Assembly (NCBI GenBank): GCA_037953625.1
Contig: CM075656.1
Coordinates: 71,691,001 to 71,755,000, forward strand
DNA from: Crotalaria pallida
Lineage: Eukaryota > Streptophyta > Magnoliopsida > Fabales > Fabaceae
DNA length: 64,000 nt
Direction: 5' to 3'
In this document: positions 1-9,770 of the stretch, one piece after another
Layout of the letters: each line of letters starts with the position of its first letter
Numbering within the stretch: the first letter of the stretch is position 1
Position numbers and translations under genes: made by a program
The notes under the pieces: generated by a model
Seen by the model: the letters and a program-made list of their open reading frames with translations, nothing else
Database searches by the model: none
Told to the model about the DNA's origin: nothing

Positions 1-476
1 TATCCAAGAACACAGGAAGAGTGATTACAAAGGAACCCCCAGAAACTCTCCCCACCCAAAAGACAAGAGAAAAATGAAACAGACAATTCACAAATAAAAT
101 CCACTGAAAAGGAACTCTGCAGGAACTCATCAAATTATGCAAAGAAGCCCTTCAAATGATACAGGACAATGAAGTCAGTCCCTCTACTACTCGTCTTTTG
201 TTGGTAACAGACCTCAGATTTTTTTAATACCACGTTATAAAAATAAAGAAACATAATCGTAATGCATAAAGAGTACTTGATAGATAATATACATGAAATA
301 TGGAAAATAACATGTAAAAATATATATATGATCTCTCAAACTGTAATCCAATAAGTTTACCATTGAATAACATTTCTTATCATCTTATTTCATATTACTG
401 CTAGGAAACCTAACTAAAAACTGAAGCATGTATGAACACCTTAAGTCCTACCAAGTATCAACAACTTAACTCGCTT
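1..476 (-). other. Intron after the PABP RRM4 exon
   Basis: Begins with a canonical donor (GTAAGC on the minus strand at 478). It is AT-rich, and I see no exon matching the PABP linker or MLLE domain in it. Confidence 0.5.
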
Positions 477-478
477 AC

Positions 479-2714
479 CGTGATAAGCGTTCACAGCTTT
501 GTTAGCTTCCTCTGGAGTGGAGAAACAGACAAAACCAAAGCCTTTGCTTATCCCTTTGTCATCACGCATAACTTTTGCAGAAGTTATTGTGCCACATGCA
601 GCAAAATGAGCTCGCAGTTCTTCATCAGTAACATTGTCATCAATGTTCTTTACATAAATGTTTGATTCCTGGAAGTTAAATAAAGACATTCTAAGACAGC
701 TGAAAAGAGAATGGCTAGTTAAGACTTAAGTATAGAAGAATGGTAAAAGAAATTACCTTATACTTCAAGATTTGTTCCTTACGTTTCTCCTCAAACTGAT
801 TATGCAAGATCTGCTCACGCTCAGCTTTCTTTTGTGCCTTGGCTACATATAAAATCTTAGAACCTGAATATAACAAATCAAAACCAAATGATATACATTA
901 GGAAATTACAATTTTTCACATAGAAACCAACACAGTAAAAGGATAAACAAACTACCAAATTTTGTTCCATTCATTGCCTCAAGCGCCCTTTTAGCATCAT
1001 CTGGGTTATCATAGTTCACAAAGCCAAAACCTTTCGACACCCCATTGTTGTCCTTTGCAATAGCCAAGCTAACAATTTTCCCAAAAGAAGAAAATTTTTC
1101 GTGCAGAGCTGCTTCTGTGATATTAAGGTCCAAGTTCTTCATGTACAAATTTGTATATCCAGCATCAGGTCGTGGGAAAACACGATCAATCTTTTTGACA
1201 AATCTCCCAACATATCTGTGACAATAATTGCAGTCAAACTAAAATTAATCTCATAAGATTAATAGGTGCACAGAAATTGAATACAGCAATTAACTATAGG
1301 CACAAAAATAGTAATATAGGCTTCAAAGCATAACTTCAAAAGGTGTTCACTTTTCTTGACAATTTCCCAATATATCTGTGACAATAATTAGTTAATTACA
1401 GTCGTAATAAAATTAATCTCAAGAAATTAAAGGTGCACAGAAGTTGAATACAGCAATTAACTGTAGGTGCAAAATCATGGACTTCAAAAGCATCAACTTA
1501 AATAATACTATCTGCTTACCAGGAAACTACTACAGTAATAGGTTCACAGGAAATTGAATAAACCAGTTAACCATAGGCACAAAATCATAGACTTGAAAAG
1601 CATAAACCTAAATACATCTCCTTATTAGTAAGACATTACTAATAGGTTCACACAAAACTGAATAAAGCAATTAACTATAGGCACAAAAATCAAAGATTTT
1701 AAAAGCATCACAGAATTTTACACACATCTGCTTATCACCAATGGTAGAACCATTCAGCTTCTCAATGGCAGCATTTGCAGATTCCTCTGACTCAAATTGA
1801 ACAAAGCCATATCCCCTGCTCTTCCCATCCTCAGACACAACAACTTTGCTGGACAAAATATTCCCAAATCTTGTAAATAACTCTTCTAGTCCCGCATTAT
1901 CCATCGATTCAGCTAAGTTCTGCAAATACCAAACCAGGAAAAAAAAATAAACTCATAAGAATCCACTTCATAAATAATACTAATAAATCAAACAAAGCTT
2001 TCTTTAATCAAAGCCATCACAATGAATCTCGTAAGAATCCACTTCATAAATAATAGTAAAAATCAAACAAAGCTTTCTTTAATCAAAGCCATAACAATGA
2101 AGCTCATAAGATACCTTAACAAACACGTTGCCTGAGGTGTTTTTCCTCGCATCAGGATCACGACGTGACCACGTCACCCTTATCGCTTTCCCGTTCAGTA
2201 TAGCATGATTTTTCAGCTCGATTGCACGAATCGCTACAAATTAAAAAAAAAATAAATTAATAAATAAAAATATAGTGAGCATTTTCTAAGAAATAACAGC
2301 AAAAAATCATAAAATAAAAAAATAACAGCAAAAATCGTCAAAACAAAAAATAAATCAAGAAATAATAACTGCAAGAAACAACATCTCACAGAAAAAAAAA
2401 TATACCGAGAATAACTTAGCGAGCTTCATGATTTTCCGTTATTAGAAAGAAGAAACTATGAAAACTCTGAAAACCTAAAAAAGAAAGGTTGAAGAAGAGC
2501 GATGCGAAACTGTACCTTCTTGGTGAGAGGCGAAGTTGACGTAACCATAACAGAGCGATTTTCCGGTGGAAGAGTCTCTGCAAACGCGAACAGAAGAGAG
2601 GCCCTGGAACTCGGTGAAAGCATCGAAGAGTTGGCTGTCGGAGACGTCGGGGTGGAGATCGCCGACGTAGAGAGAAGCCGGTAAGGCGGCGATCGTCGCC
2701 GGAGAAACTGCCAT
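479..2714 (-). CDS. PABP: Poly(A)-binding protein, 5' part (RRM1-RRM4)
   Basis: Cytoplasmic poly(A)-binding protein that binds mRNA poly(A) tails and supports translation and mRNA stability. Exons by eye: 2714-2516, 2233-2115, 1919-1726, 1215-956, 863-757, 668-479, in frame for about 356 residues. RRM1 (about 13-90) starts at ASLYVGDLHPDV; RRM2, RRM3 (NLYMKNLDLNI) and RRM4 (NIYVKNIDDNV) each show RNP2 and RNP1 (YGYVNF, GYGFVQF, GFGFVNY, GFGFVCF). The linker before RRM4 has the usual charged stretch (QKKAEREQIL). The proline-rich linker and C-terminal MLLE domain are absent and should lie left of position 1; nothing in 1-476 matches them, so a truncated gene is not excluded. The start is the first ATG upstream of RRM1, after a pyrimidine-rich leader. 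Two introns contain tandem repeats. Confidence 0.93.
1205..1735. repeat. Tandem duplication in PABP intron 3, including an exon edge
   Basis: About four diverged copies of a roughly 110-bp unit, recognisable by 'ggtgcacagaaattgaatac' and 'aattaactataggcacaaaa' type segments near 1265, 1430, 1540 and 1650. The unit near 1345-1390 also carries a mutated copy of the 3' splice site and first codons of the RRM3 exon (true site 1217-1216; copy near 1374). Confidence 0.75.
1950..2112. repeat. Two-copy tandem repeat in PABP intron 2
   Basis: Two near-identical copies of about 75 bp, each with 'aagaatccacttcataaata' and 'aaacaaagctttctttaatc'. The second copy abuts the exon 2 donor. Confidence 0.85.
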
Positions 2715-2960
2715 TGCTTTCTTTCTTTTTTTTTTTATGAAACTGTGAGTGAAGGAATCTTGAACGAGAGAAAGAGAAAGGAAAGAAAATTTTCGTTGGG
2801 GAGAAAATGAAAAATGAGAAATGGAATGGAAAAAAAAAATGAGAGAGAGAGACAGAGAGAGAGAGATTGGTTCAGAGAGAGTGTGTGATATTGCTGTGAG
2901 TGTGCAATGTGTATATCAATCAGGTGAAGGTACGCATGCATGGCCGTTTAGAATGAGAGT
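2715..2960 (-). promoter_or_regulatory. Leader and proximal promoter of PABP
   Basis: Upstream of the start codon the minus strand is a CT-rich leader (GA-rich on plus, with a GAGAGA run at 2841-2880). CT-rich leaders are common in plant housekeeping genes. I cannot place a TATA box with confidence. Confidence 0.45.
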
Positions 2961-3074
2961 GGACACGCGCCCAATCGCGATGGGAGAGCGTGGTTTACAC
3001 GCATTTGTTAAATTTTTATTTATTTAATTGCTTATTTATGGTTAGTCGCTAAAAATTATTTTGAGAACCCCGAG

Positions 3075-3259
3075 CGTGTGGTTCAGGGTAGGGATTGATA
3101 CAGGCTTAAGTAAAGTCAAGTGTTCGAATCCTGCCTTGTGCATGCAGCGGTGTTAAATCTCGGGGCTAGCTGTCCCACCCATTAGAGGTGGCTACAAGCC
3201 AGCAAAGAGATTAGTGACTGCAGTTGGTGGTGAACACTCCGATCACGTACCAAAAAAAG
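3075..3259 (+). mobile_element. tRNA-derived SINE, copy 1
   Basis: It has a tRNA-like head with a pol III B-box (GTTCGAATCC near 3121) and an A-box-like segment (GGTAGGGATTG). A body follows with TTAAATCTCGGGGC and CCCACCCATTAGAGGTG, then an A-rich tail at 3251. The same sequence recurs at 4941-5121. Confidence 0.8.
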
Positions 3260-3261
3260 AA

Positions 3262-3604
3262 ATTATTTTCACTGAGACTACTCCTTAAATTTTCAAACAT
3301 TTTGGTTTTGGTCTCTTCTATTAGTAAAAATATGTTATTTATATATTTTCAAACCAACGGTAAAGTAGCGCAAATAAGTGATGTGACATTGATAATTCAG
3401 GCCCATGAACTCAAAATTTTGTGTACGGGATCATTTTGCGTATCGGACCATTTTGCATCCATGCATAACAGATTTTTACTAATGGAAGGGACCAAAACCA
3501 AAATGTTTAAAAATGTAAGGATTAATTTCGATCAAAATAACTTATTGAGACTAAAACCAAAACACGCTGAGTTTTCATAGACTAAAACCATAAATAAGCC
3601 TTAT
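3262..3604. mobile_element. Remnant of a TIR element (GGCTTATTTATGG family)
   Basis: The right end reads CTAAAACCATAAATAAGCC (3585-3604). The interior is an imperfect foldback, with 'ttggttttggtctcttctat' on the left and 'ggaagggaccaaaaccaaaa' on the right. The left terminus is degraded. Same family as the elements at 6762-7175 and 7207-7733. The 118-codon ORF inside it is not a gene. Confidence 0.65.
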
Positions 3605-3946
3605 TTAATTTATTCATTTATTCTGTTTTTGGAAAGTTCTTGGTCGGTCAACAAATAGTCAAGGATAGGGGAGAAAGGGATATTTGACCATGACGTGATG
3701 ATGAATTGATGTGCTGCCAACTTATGCCAAGGGCTTCTTTTAGCTCATTTGCTACATGTATTCATGGAAAATATTTTTTTTTTTTTTTAATTGAGCTGGA
3801 TATTATAAGCATGGATTTTTCCAAATATGCGGCTTAATACACACATTTAGAAAAAATTCAGTTTACCCAAAAAAAAAATCATATTAAATAAATTTGTAAT
3901 AAAAATTAATACACTTATTACATTTATGTTCATTAGTTATTCAAAT
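3605..3946. other. AT-rich spacer
   Basis: I see no gene or recognisable repeat here; the stretch is low-complexity AT. Confidence 0.5.
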
Positions 3947-4077
3947 TTCAGATACAAATTTTTTGGATGAACCAAGGTATCCACCCGTGTAACTGGGCGA
4001 CTAATCCCTTGCACCACGGTCGGGCCCTTTCGGGGGCGATGCTCCCAGTAAGGCTTGCTCCATTCAGATACAAATTT
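3947..4077 (-). mobile_element. Short SINE-like retroelement with 15-bp target duplication
   Basis: A GC-rich segment (3962-4062) is bounded by perfect direct repeats TTCAGATACAAATTT (3947-3961 and 4063-4077). A T-run at its left edge is the A-tail of a minus-strand insertion. The body holds CGGTCGGGCCCTTTCGGGGG. Target duplication plus A-tail indicates retroposition. Confidence 0.75.
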
Positions 4078-4600
4078 AACTGATGTAATCTTTTTAACAT
4101 ATATTAAAAAAAAATCTTTTTTTAAGGTACATTAAAAAAAATCTTATAAGCATATCATATTAGAAAGTGTTCAAATAGTTAGTTGGATTAGGTAATTTAT
4201 ATATACCTTTTTTTCTTTTCTTAAATAAGTATCTAAATTCAATTGTATAAAAATAATCTTTGTTACCAAAAATATTTAATTCTATTAGATCCATTATATG
4301 AATGTTCTCAACTCCAACATAACTTTTGTACATTCAACCATTGGGACAACATATTGTGTAGTGCATTTTAATTTGTTTTTTTAGATTAGAATGTATGTAT
4401 AAAGAAGATTAAAAAATTGTTTGTTGGGTATGAAAAACTTAAAAATTAAGTTCATTATCTTTTAAATATTAAATATGTTTTTAGCCTCTTATTCCTATTG
4501 AGAATAAGAAAATAATTAACAATGTTATGCACTATGTTCAAAATATAACAGAAATAATATGACTCGTCTTTTAGTAAGATATCAATTAAGAGTTTAATAT
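4078..4600. other. AT-rich spacer
   Basis: I see no coding signal or recognisable repeat. Confidence 0.45.
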
Positions 4601-4604
4601 TTGT

Positions 4605-4755
4605 ACACTGACGATGTAAAATTTTTTACACTGTGGATATATCATTCACATCAATATGTATTACTTTTACTTGTAAGTCAACCATAATTAACCAATTAAC
4701 GATGAATAATATGTAGACGATGTAAAAAAAATTTACGCTATTAGTGCATACATTA
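4605..4755. mobile_element. Short MITE-like inverted repeat
   Basis: The left end GTACACTGACGATGTAAAAT and the right end (GATGTAAAAAAAATTTACGC, then AGTGCATAC) form an imperfect inverted repeat around an AT-rich core. A related sequence lies at 35838-36010. Confidence 0.45.
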
Positions 4756-4940
4756 TTTTCTCATCAATTAACATGTTAAAACCAGTCTAATTGTACAAAT
4801 AGTTGGCTTCATGTAACTTCAAATTTTGGACATTTATGCTATGAAGTGCAGTTCCACAAAAGTCAAGAAAACTACTGTACTAAATAATCTTGAGAATAAG
4901 CAAAAAATAATTTCAGTTGTTCAAATCATTACATATGAAA

Positions 4941-5121
4941 TGTGGTTTAGTGGCAGAGATTGATCCATGCTTAAGCAAGGTCAGATGTTCGAATCCTGCC
5001 TTGTGCATGCAGCAGCGTTAAATCTCGGGGCCAGCTGTCCCACCCATTAGAGGTGCCTACAAGCCAACGAGGAAATTAGTCACTGCGATCGACGGTGGAC
5101 ACTCCGATCATGGAAAAAAAA
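4941..5121 (+). mobile_element. tRNA-derived SINE, copy 2
   Basis: A full-length relative of copy 1: head GTGGTTTAGTGGCAGAGATT, B-box GTTCGAATCC, the same body, and an A-tail (GGAAAAAAAAA). It differs by scattered substitutions, so the two copies are old. Confidence 0.82.
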
Positions 5122-5202
5122 ATACCCATACTCCAAATGTTTTTTAATGGTGGAATACTCATACTCATACTCAAAATGTTATTATTAAATTATCATCACC
5201 TC

Positions 5203-5690
5203 ATTTATTCATCCATCAGTAAGTTAGAAAAAACACAATCAAGGTTTTCATTAATTTTCTAAAATGGTACTCCTTCCGGTCCTATATATAGGTCACATTC
5301 TAGAAAGTTTTTTTTGTCCTAATTATAAGTCACTTTATATTTTCTATGCATCATTTATTGATTTTTCTCTTTTTTGCCCTTATTAAATGCTTTGATTATC
5401 TATGTGTTTTTTGTTGTTCGTTAATGAGTGTGAATTTTCCAAGAAAAGTTAAGCGGGTAAAATTGTAATGTTACAATATATTCTCATAGAATTCGTAAAA
5501 CTAACCACTTTTCTTGGTATGTGTAATTCGGTTAAGTATGCCCTATAATAAAGACCGGATGGAATACATACTTTTGACTTTCTAAACGATACTGTAGCAT
5601 TTATTCATCCATCAGTAAGTTAGAAAAAACACAATCAAGGTTTTCATTAATTTTCTAAAATGGTACATACTTTTGACTTTCTAAACGATA
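5203..5690. repeat. Tandem duplication: one copy with a MITE, one without
   Basis: The segment from 'tttattcatccatcagtaag' through 'actttctaaacgata' occurs twice (about 5203-5591 and 5600-5690). Only the first copy holds the MITE at 5270-5564. Confidence 0.9.
5270..5564. mobile_element. Stowaway-type MITE with preserved empty site
   Basis: Termini are CTCCTTCCGGTCC (left) and GACCGGATGGAA (right), flanked by TA (5268-5269 and 5565-5566). The neighbouring duplicate reads ATGGTACATAC uninterrupted, which confirms the TA target duplication. Related elements: 18249-18536 and 55413-55685. Confidence 0.9.
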
Positions 5691-5696
5691 GAACTA

Positions 5697-5698
<2 letters not shown>

Positions 5699-5751
<53 letters not shown>
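5699..5751. repeat. (TA)n microsatellite
   Basis: About 25 uninterrupted TA units. Confidence 0.95.
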
Positions 5752-5755
<4 letters not shown>

Positions 5756-6377
5756 AACTATTTCTCTATATTGAAAATTTAAAAAGTATTAAATAAATAA
5801 AAATGTTTGTGAAAAAAATAATCAATTGTCATTGAAAATTTGTATAATATTTTATAAATAAAGACAAAGTAAAAGTCTTAGAAGGGTCATATATATAAAG
5901 ACGAAAAAAAGTAAAAAATAGTTTTTTTTTTAATCTTAGGTTTTACGGCAAATGATAAGAGCCTAAATAAATAAAGAGCAATGATTGAGAGACCTACATA
6001 GAGAAACCTACTCATTAGCCTATACATTAGAATATTGACATTTATCATTTAAGTTCTTTTATTTAATTTTTTTAACTTGAAAATAATAAGTGTCATAATT
6101 TTATGTATAGGTTTATAGGCGTATAGGTCTCTAAATCATTTTTCATAAATTAACTCGACATAGAAAAATAAAAATTCATTATTAATGTTTTAACAGATAA
6201 TAAACTTATATTTTTAACATCTTATATTCATCAATCCTAAGATATAAAGCAAGCTCTAAAAGAAATAGTAACAGAATTATTTTGGGAAAAAAACAAATTC
6301 CAGTATCAAATGAAAAACCCTTTTTTAAATTCTACGAAGATTAAATGTTTTTTTTTTAATAAAAACAAATAAATGTT
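5752..6377. other. AT-rich spacer
   Basis: I see no gene. Some segments (for example 5975-6135) look like weak inverted repeats that I cannot assign. Confidence 0.45.
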
Positions 6378-6386
6378 TTAATTTAA

Positions 6387-6666
6387 GGGTCATTATACAG
6401 TACTCATCCTTTGTGGATGAGTACAGATATTCATTGCCTAAATCCAAGGTCAATGTTCATTTAAGTCATTGGACGGCTGAGATTGATGATGAGAGCATGG
6501 TGTATTTTCTATGATGTACTCAACTTAACCAAGTGTATACATACAATACCATGCTTCCATCCATTAATCTCAGCCGGCCAATAGCTTAAATCCATGTTGG
6601 CCTTAAATTTAGGCAATAAGCATAAATACTCATCCACAGAGGAGGATGAGTATTGTATCGTTACCC
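6387..6666. mobile_element. Mutator-type MITE with 9-bp target duplication
   Basis: The 280-bp element starts GGGTCATTATACAGTACTCA and its right end, reverse-complemented, reads GGGTAACGATACAATACTCA. It is flanked by perfect 9-bp direct repeats TTAATTTAA (6378-6386 and 6667-6675). A 9-bp duplication with G-starting inverted repeats is the Mutator (MULE) signature. A partial relative is at 52711-52830. Confidence 0.85.
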
Positions 6667-6761
6667 TTAATTTAAAGCTACTATTTTGTGATCCTTTGAG
6701 TCTTTAGAATAGGAGATGGTCATTTTCTTATATCTTCTTATTAAGAATAATGGAAACACTC

Positions 6762-7175
6762 CTTTAGTCCCTGAAAGTTCAGCGTGTTTTGATTTTAATC
6801 CCTAAAAGTTATTTTGATCGAGATTAGTCCTTAAATTTTCAAGCTTTTTGGTTTTGGTCCCCTCCGTTAGTAAAACTCTATTATTTGTTTATGTAGCTAG
6901 CGGAACATTATATTGGCAGTCCATGTGGTCTGAACTGACGCCAAATAGGTGATATGGTCCTGTACGCAAAATTTTGAGTTCATATGCCTGAACCATGCAT
7001 ATCACAACACCTATTTGATGCTACTTCACACTCGTGTCAGCCGGTGAGGATTTTCGCTAACCATGTAAGCAAAAAACTGATTTTTTGTAACGAATGGGAC
7101 CAAAACCAAAATGGTTGAAAAATTAAGGACCGATCCCGATCAAAATTACTTATGGGAACTAAAACCATAAATAAG
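6762..7175. mobile_element. TIR element of the GGCTTATTTATGG family
   Basis: The right end CTAAAACCATAAATAAGCC is intact; the left end begins inside the repeat (TTTAGTCCCTGAAAGTTC). Long imperfect inverted repeats contain GGTTTTGGTCCCCTCCGTTA and its complement. The segment AATAATGGAAACAC occurs just outside both ends (about 6748 and 7184), consistent with a target duplication. Confidence 0.65.
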
Positions 7176-7206
7176 CCAAAAAACAATAATGGAAACACAA
7201 AGCCAA

Positions 7207-7733
7207 GGCTTCTTTATGATTTTAGTCCTTGAAAGTTTGGAGTGTTTTTATTTTGGTCCCTGAAAGTTTTTTTGACCTTGACTCATCTTAATTGTTTTGA
7301 AAATTTGGTTTTAGTCCCCACCGTTAGGAAAAATTCGTTAATTGCTTATATGGTTAACGGGACACCACATCAACATACACGTGTGCAAATGGCAAATGTT
7401 GCATGTTCTGGTAGGATGACGTGGATGATCCGAACCCGTAGGAGCAAAAGGGCCAAGACCCAACCAAAATGTGTTTGTGGATTGGGCTTTGGCCCTTTTG
7501 GTCCTGCGGTTCCGGATCATCCACGTCATCCTACCGACGACATTCCATACTTGCATACGTGTATATTGATGCGATGTTCCGTTAGCCACGTCAAAAATTA
7601 ACGAATTTTTTCTAACAACAAGGACTAAAATCAAAATTTCAAAACAATTAAAGATGAGTCAAGATCAAATTTTTTTTCAAAAACCGAAACCAAAACATTC
7701 CCAAATTTTAGGGACTAAAAACATAAATAAGCC
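7207..7733. mobile_element. Long foldback element with 8-bp target duplication
   Basis: Termini GGCTTCTTTATGATTTTAGT and ACTAAAAACATAAATAAGCC are flanked by AAAGCCAA (7199-7206 and 7734-7741). Almost the whole 527 bp is one imperfect palindrome, so both strands encode look-alike peptides around GRMTWMIR; these are palindrome artefacts, not genes. The arms near 7425-7450 and 7505-7535 are especially well matched (GGATGACGTGGATGATCCG). Confidence 0.85.
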
Positions 7734-7741
7734 AAAGCCAA

Positions 7742-9770
7742 ATAAAACTAAAGATAGAATCGGTATGATTTTTTAGCTATCCACCTTCTTACCTCCGTAT
7801 TCAACCTTCTTAGCTCTTGCTCTCTTTTGGTAATAACAATTAATGTTATCCTTTTAAGGCATCATCAGGATCATAACTAGGATAACAATTTAGCTAGCTC
7901 AGGAATTATAATTTCATCTCAATATATTCACTGATCTAATTAACATAGTTGATTAGACATCCAAAAAATATCAATATTTTTGCATGCTTATTTAGAGGAG
8001 GTAATGGCGCGTGTGGTATAAGAATAAGAAAAAGCGAAGAAGGACGTAGTACGAATTTGTTTGTTATATGCGTAAGAGAGAGAGAAAGAAAGAAACGGGA
8101 ATGAGAGAGAGCGTTGAGGAACGAGGAGAAGGAGGAGCCTGCTTCAAACGTTTTTGCACACTAAAACGCTCTGCATTTCTCTTTGCAAAAACTCAAATAG
8201 CAATATGCATTTTATTTTCCACACATTCTCCTTGGTCCCTTCCTTTCCTCTCTTTGCTTACAACCTTTGCCTAGAAAAAACATTGCCTAAGCCACACAAT
8301 TTTTTTCGAGAAATAATGATAATAGTAATAATAATCTCACTTCGATTATAAATGTAAACTCAATTAAAAAAAATAAATTTATGTAAGTCTCCTCTCTAAT
8401 TTCCAATTGCATTAATTTCTTCATTTTCATCAATACTACTATTATAATCAAAAGAACTTACATTTATAACCAGATGGAAATGGAATATAATTCATGTCAA
8501 ATAATATAAAGAGTAAGACTTAAATTTGATAATTCAAAAATACAATGATCATCAAGGTAGTCGTTTTTTATTTTTTATAGATAAGGTAGTCTTTTAATGA
8601 CCATCAATTAAGTACTTGAAAAATTAAAAATGATCATCGTATTAGTTATTCTAAGAACTTCTTTTGTGATCAAAATTTATATCACATGAATTTAATTTTT
8701 TTTAGAGACTTATTTAATAATTAATATTTTTTAAAGATTAAATTGATAAACATTGTATTCTACTATTTTTAGAGGATGAATATATTAACACTTTTTTTTA
8801 TAATAAATATAGTAACACTTTACTCAATACAAAAAAATTAATAATACATTCTCTTCAACTCAGAAGACAAATTTTACGTGGGACTCGCTGAAATTAATTG
8901 ATCCATCTTTAATGTAATGATTCTCATTTGAAACTCCATACACCAACAAGTCTTTTTTGCCTTTCTTTTTAACGAAAAAAATGTAATTTATGTTTCTTAA
9001 GCATGATATCAATGATTCGATTCTTGTCGTGGATATGAAAGAGGCTTTGTTTTGGGAGAGGCAAAATCCACTTCGGTGATTTATACCTCGAAGGGGATTA
9101 ATCTTCAGTTAAAGGATACGCTTGATGTAAAAGAAAAAAAAGAACTCAAGTTAATCTAAGTAATAGAAAAAACAGCAAAAAAAGTTAATCTAATGGGTAG
9201 CATTACACATTGATTCATTTTGTATTTAATGGGTCTCATGAGGATATTTTTTATTTTTTTTATTAAAAAAATTGTGTTGTTAGCATCACCTGGAAAAAAA
9301 AAAAAAGCATTACTCAATAACATAGACATCAATAGAAGTTACTGAGTTAGTCTAAGTGATAAGTTGTGTTATAGATTTTCTTATTTCCCTTAAGCAACGT
9401 TTCATGCTTATGTATTGTGAATTTTCCTAACTTTATTCACATTAGTATTTCCTAGAATAGCGTCTCATAAGAAATTAAAAATAAAAATAGTTCACATATT
9501 TACTCACTCTAGCAGTACAAATTCTACTATTCAATTAGTGGGTGCAAGTTCATACATCGTACAATTTCCACTTGCTACATACTACACTAATGTACAAATT
9601 TGCCAGCTCTCAACATAAGAATCCCTATACAATGTGATCCGCATTTTCATGATCCTAATACCCTATGAGATCAAAAGTAAACACAGAACAAACAGCTACC
9701 ACTCCTGGTGCAAATATCAGGAGTATTGCTGCTAATAATAATTAAAAAAAATTGCCCAATCTAGCAAATT
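7742..9770. other. Intergenic AT-rich region
   Basis: No gene is supported. At 8060-8130 there is a GA-rich tract inside a spurious ORF. At about 8995-9145 a segment with a B-box-like GATTCGATTCTTG and an A-rich tail may be a decayed SINE. The last part (about 9600-9770) would be the 3' UTR and terminator region of the aspartic protease. Confidence 0.45.

Noticed and set aside
2502..2684. Plus-strand 60-codon ORF
   Set aside because: Antisense shadow of PABP exon 1.
3075..3140. tRNA gene
   Set aside because: A B-box is present, but there is no cloverleaf or anticodon arm, and the unit is a repeated SINE with a tail.
7242..7634. Two opposite-strand proteins of about 100-120 residues
   Set aside because: They are mirror images created by the foldback palindrome, not genes.
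8068..8351. Small plus-strand ORFs after a GA-rich tract
   Set aside because: No family resemblance, no splice or start context; looks like non-coding leader-type sequence at most.
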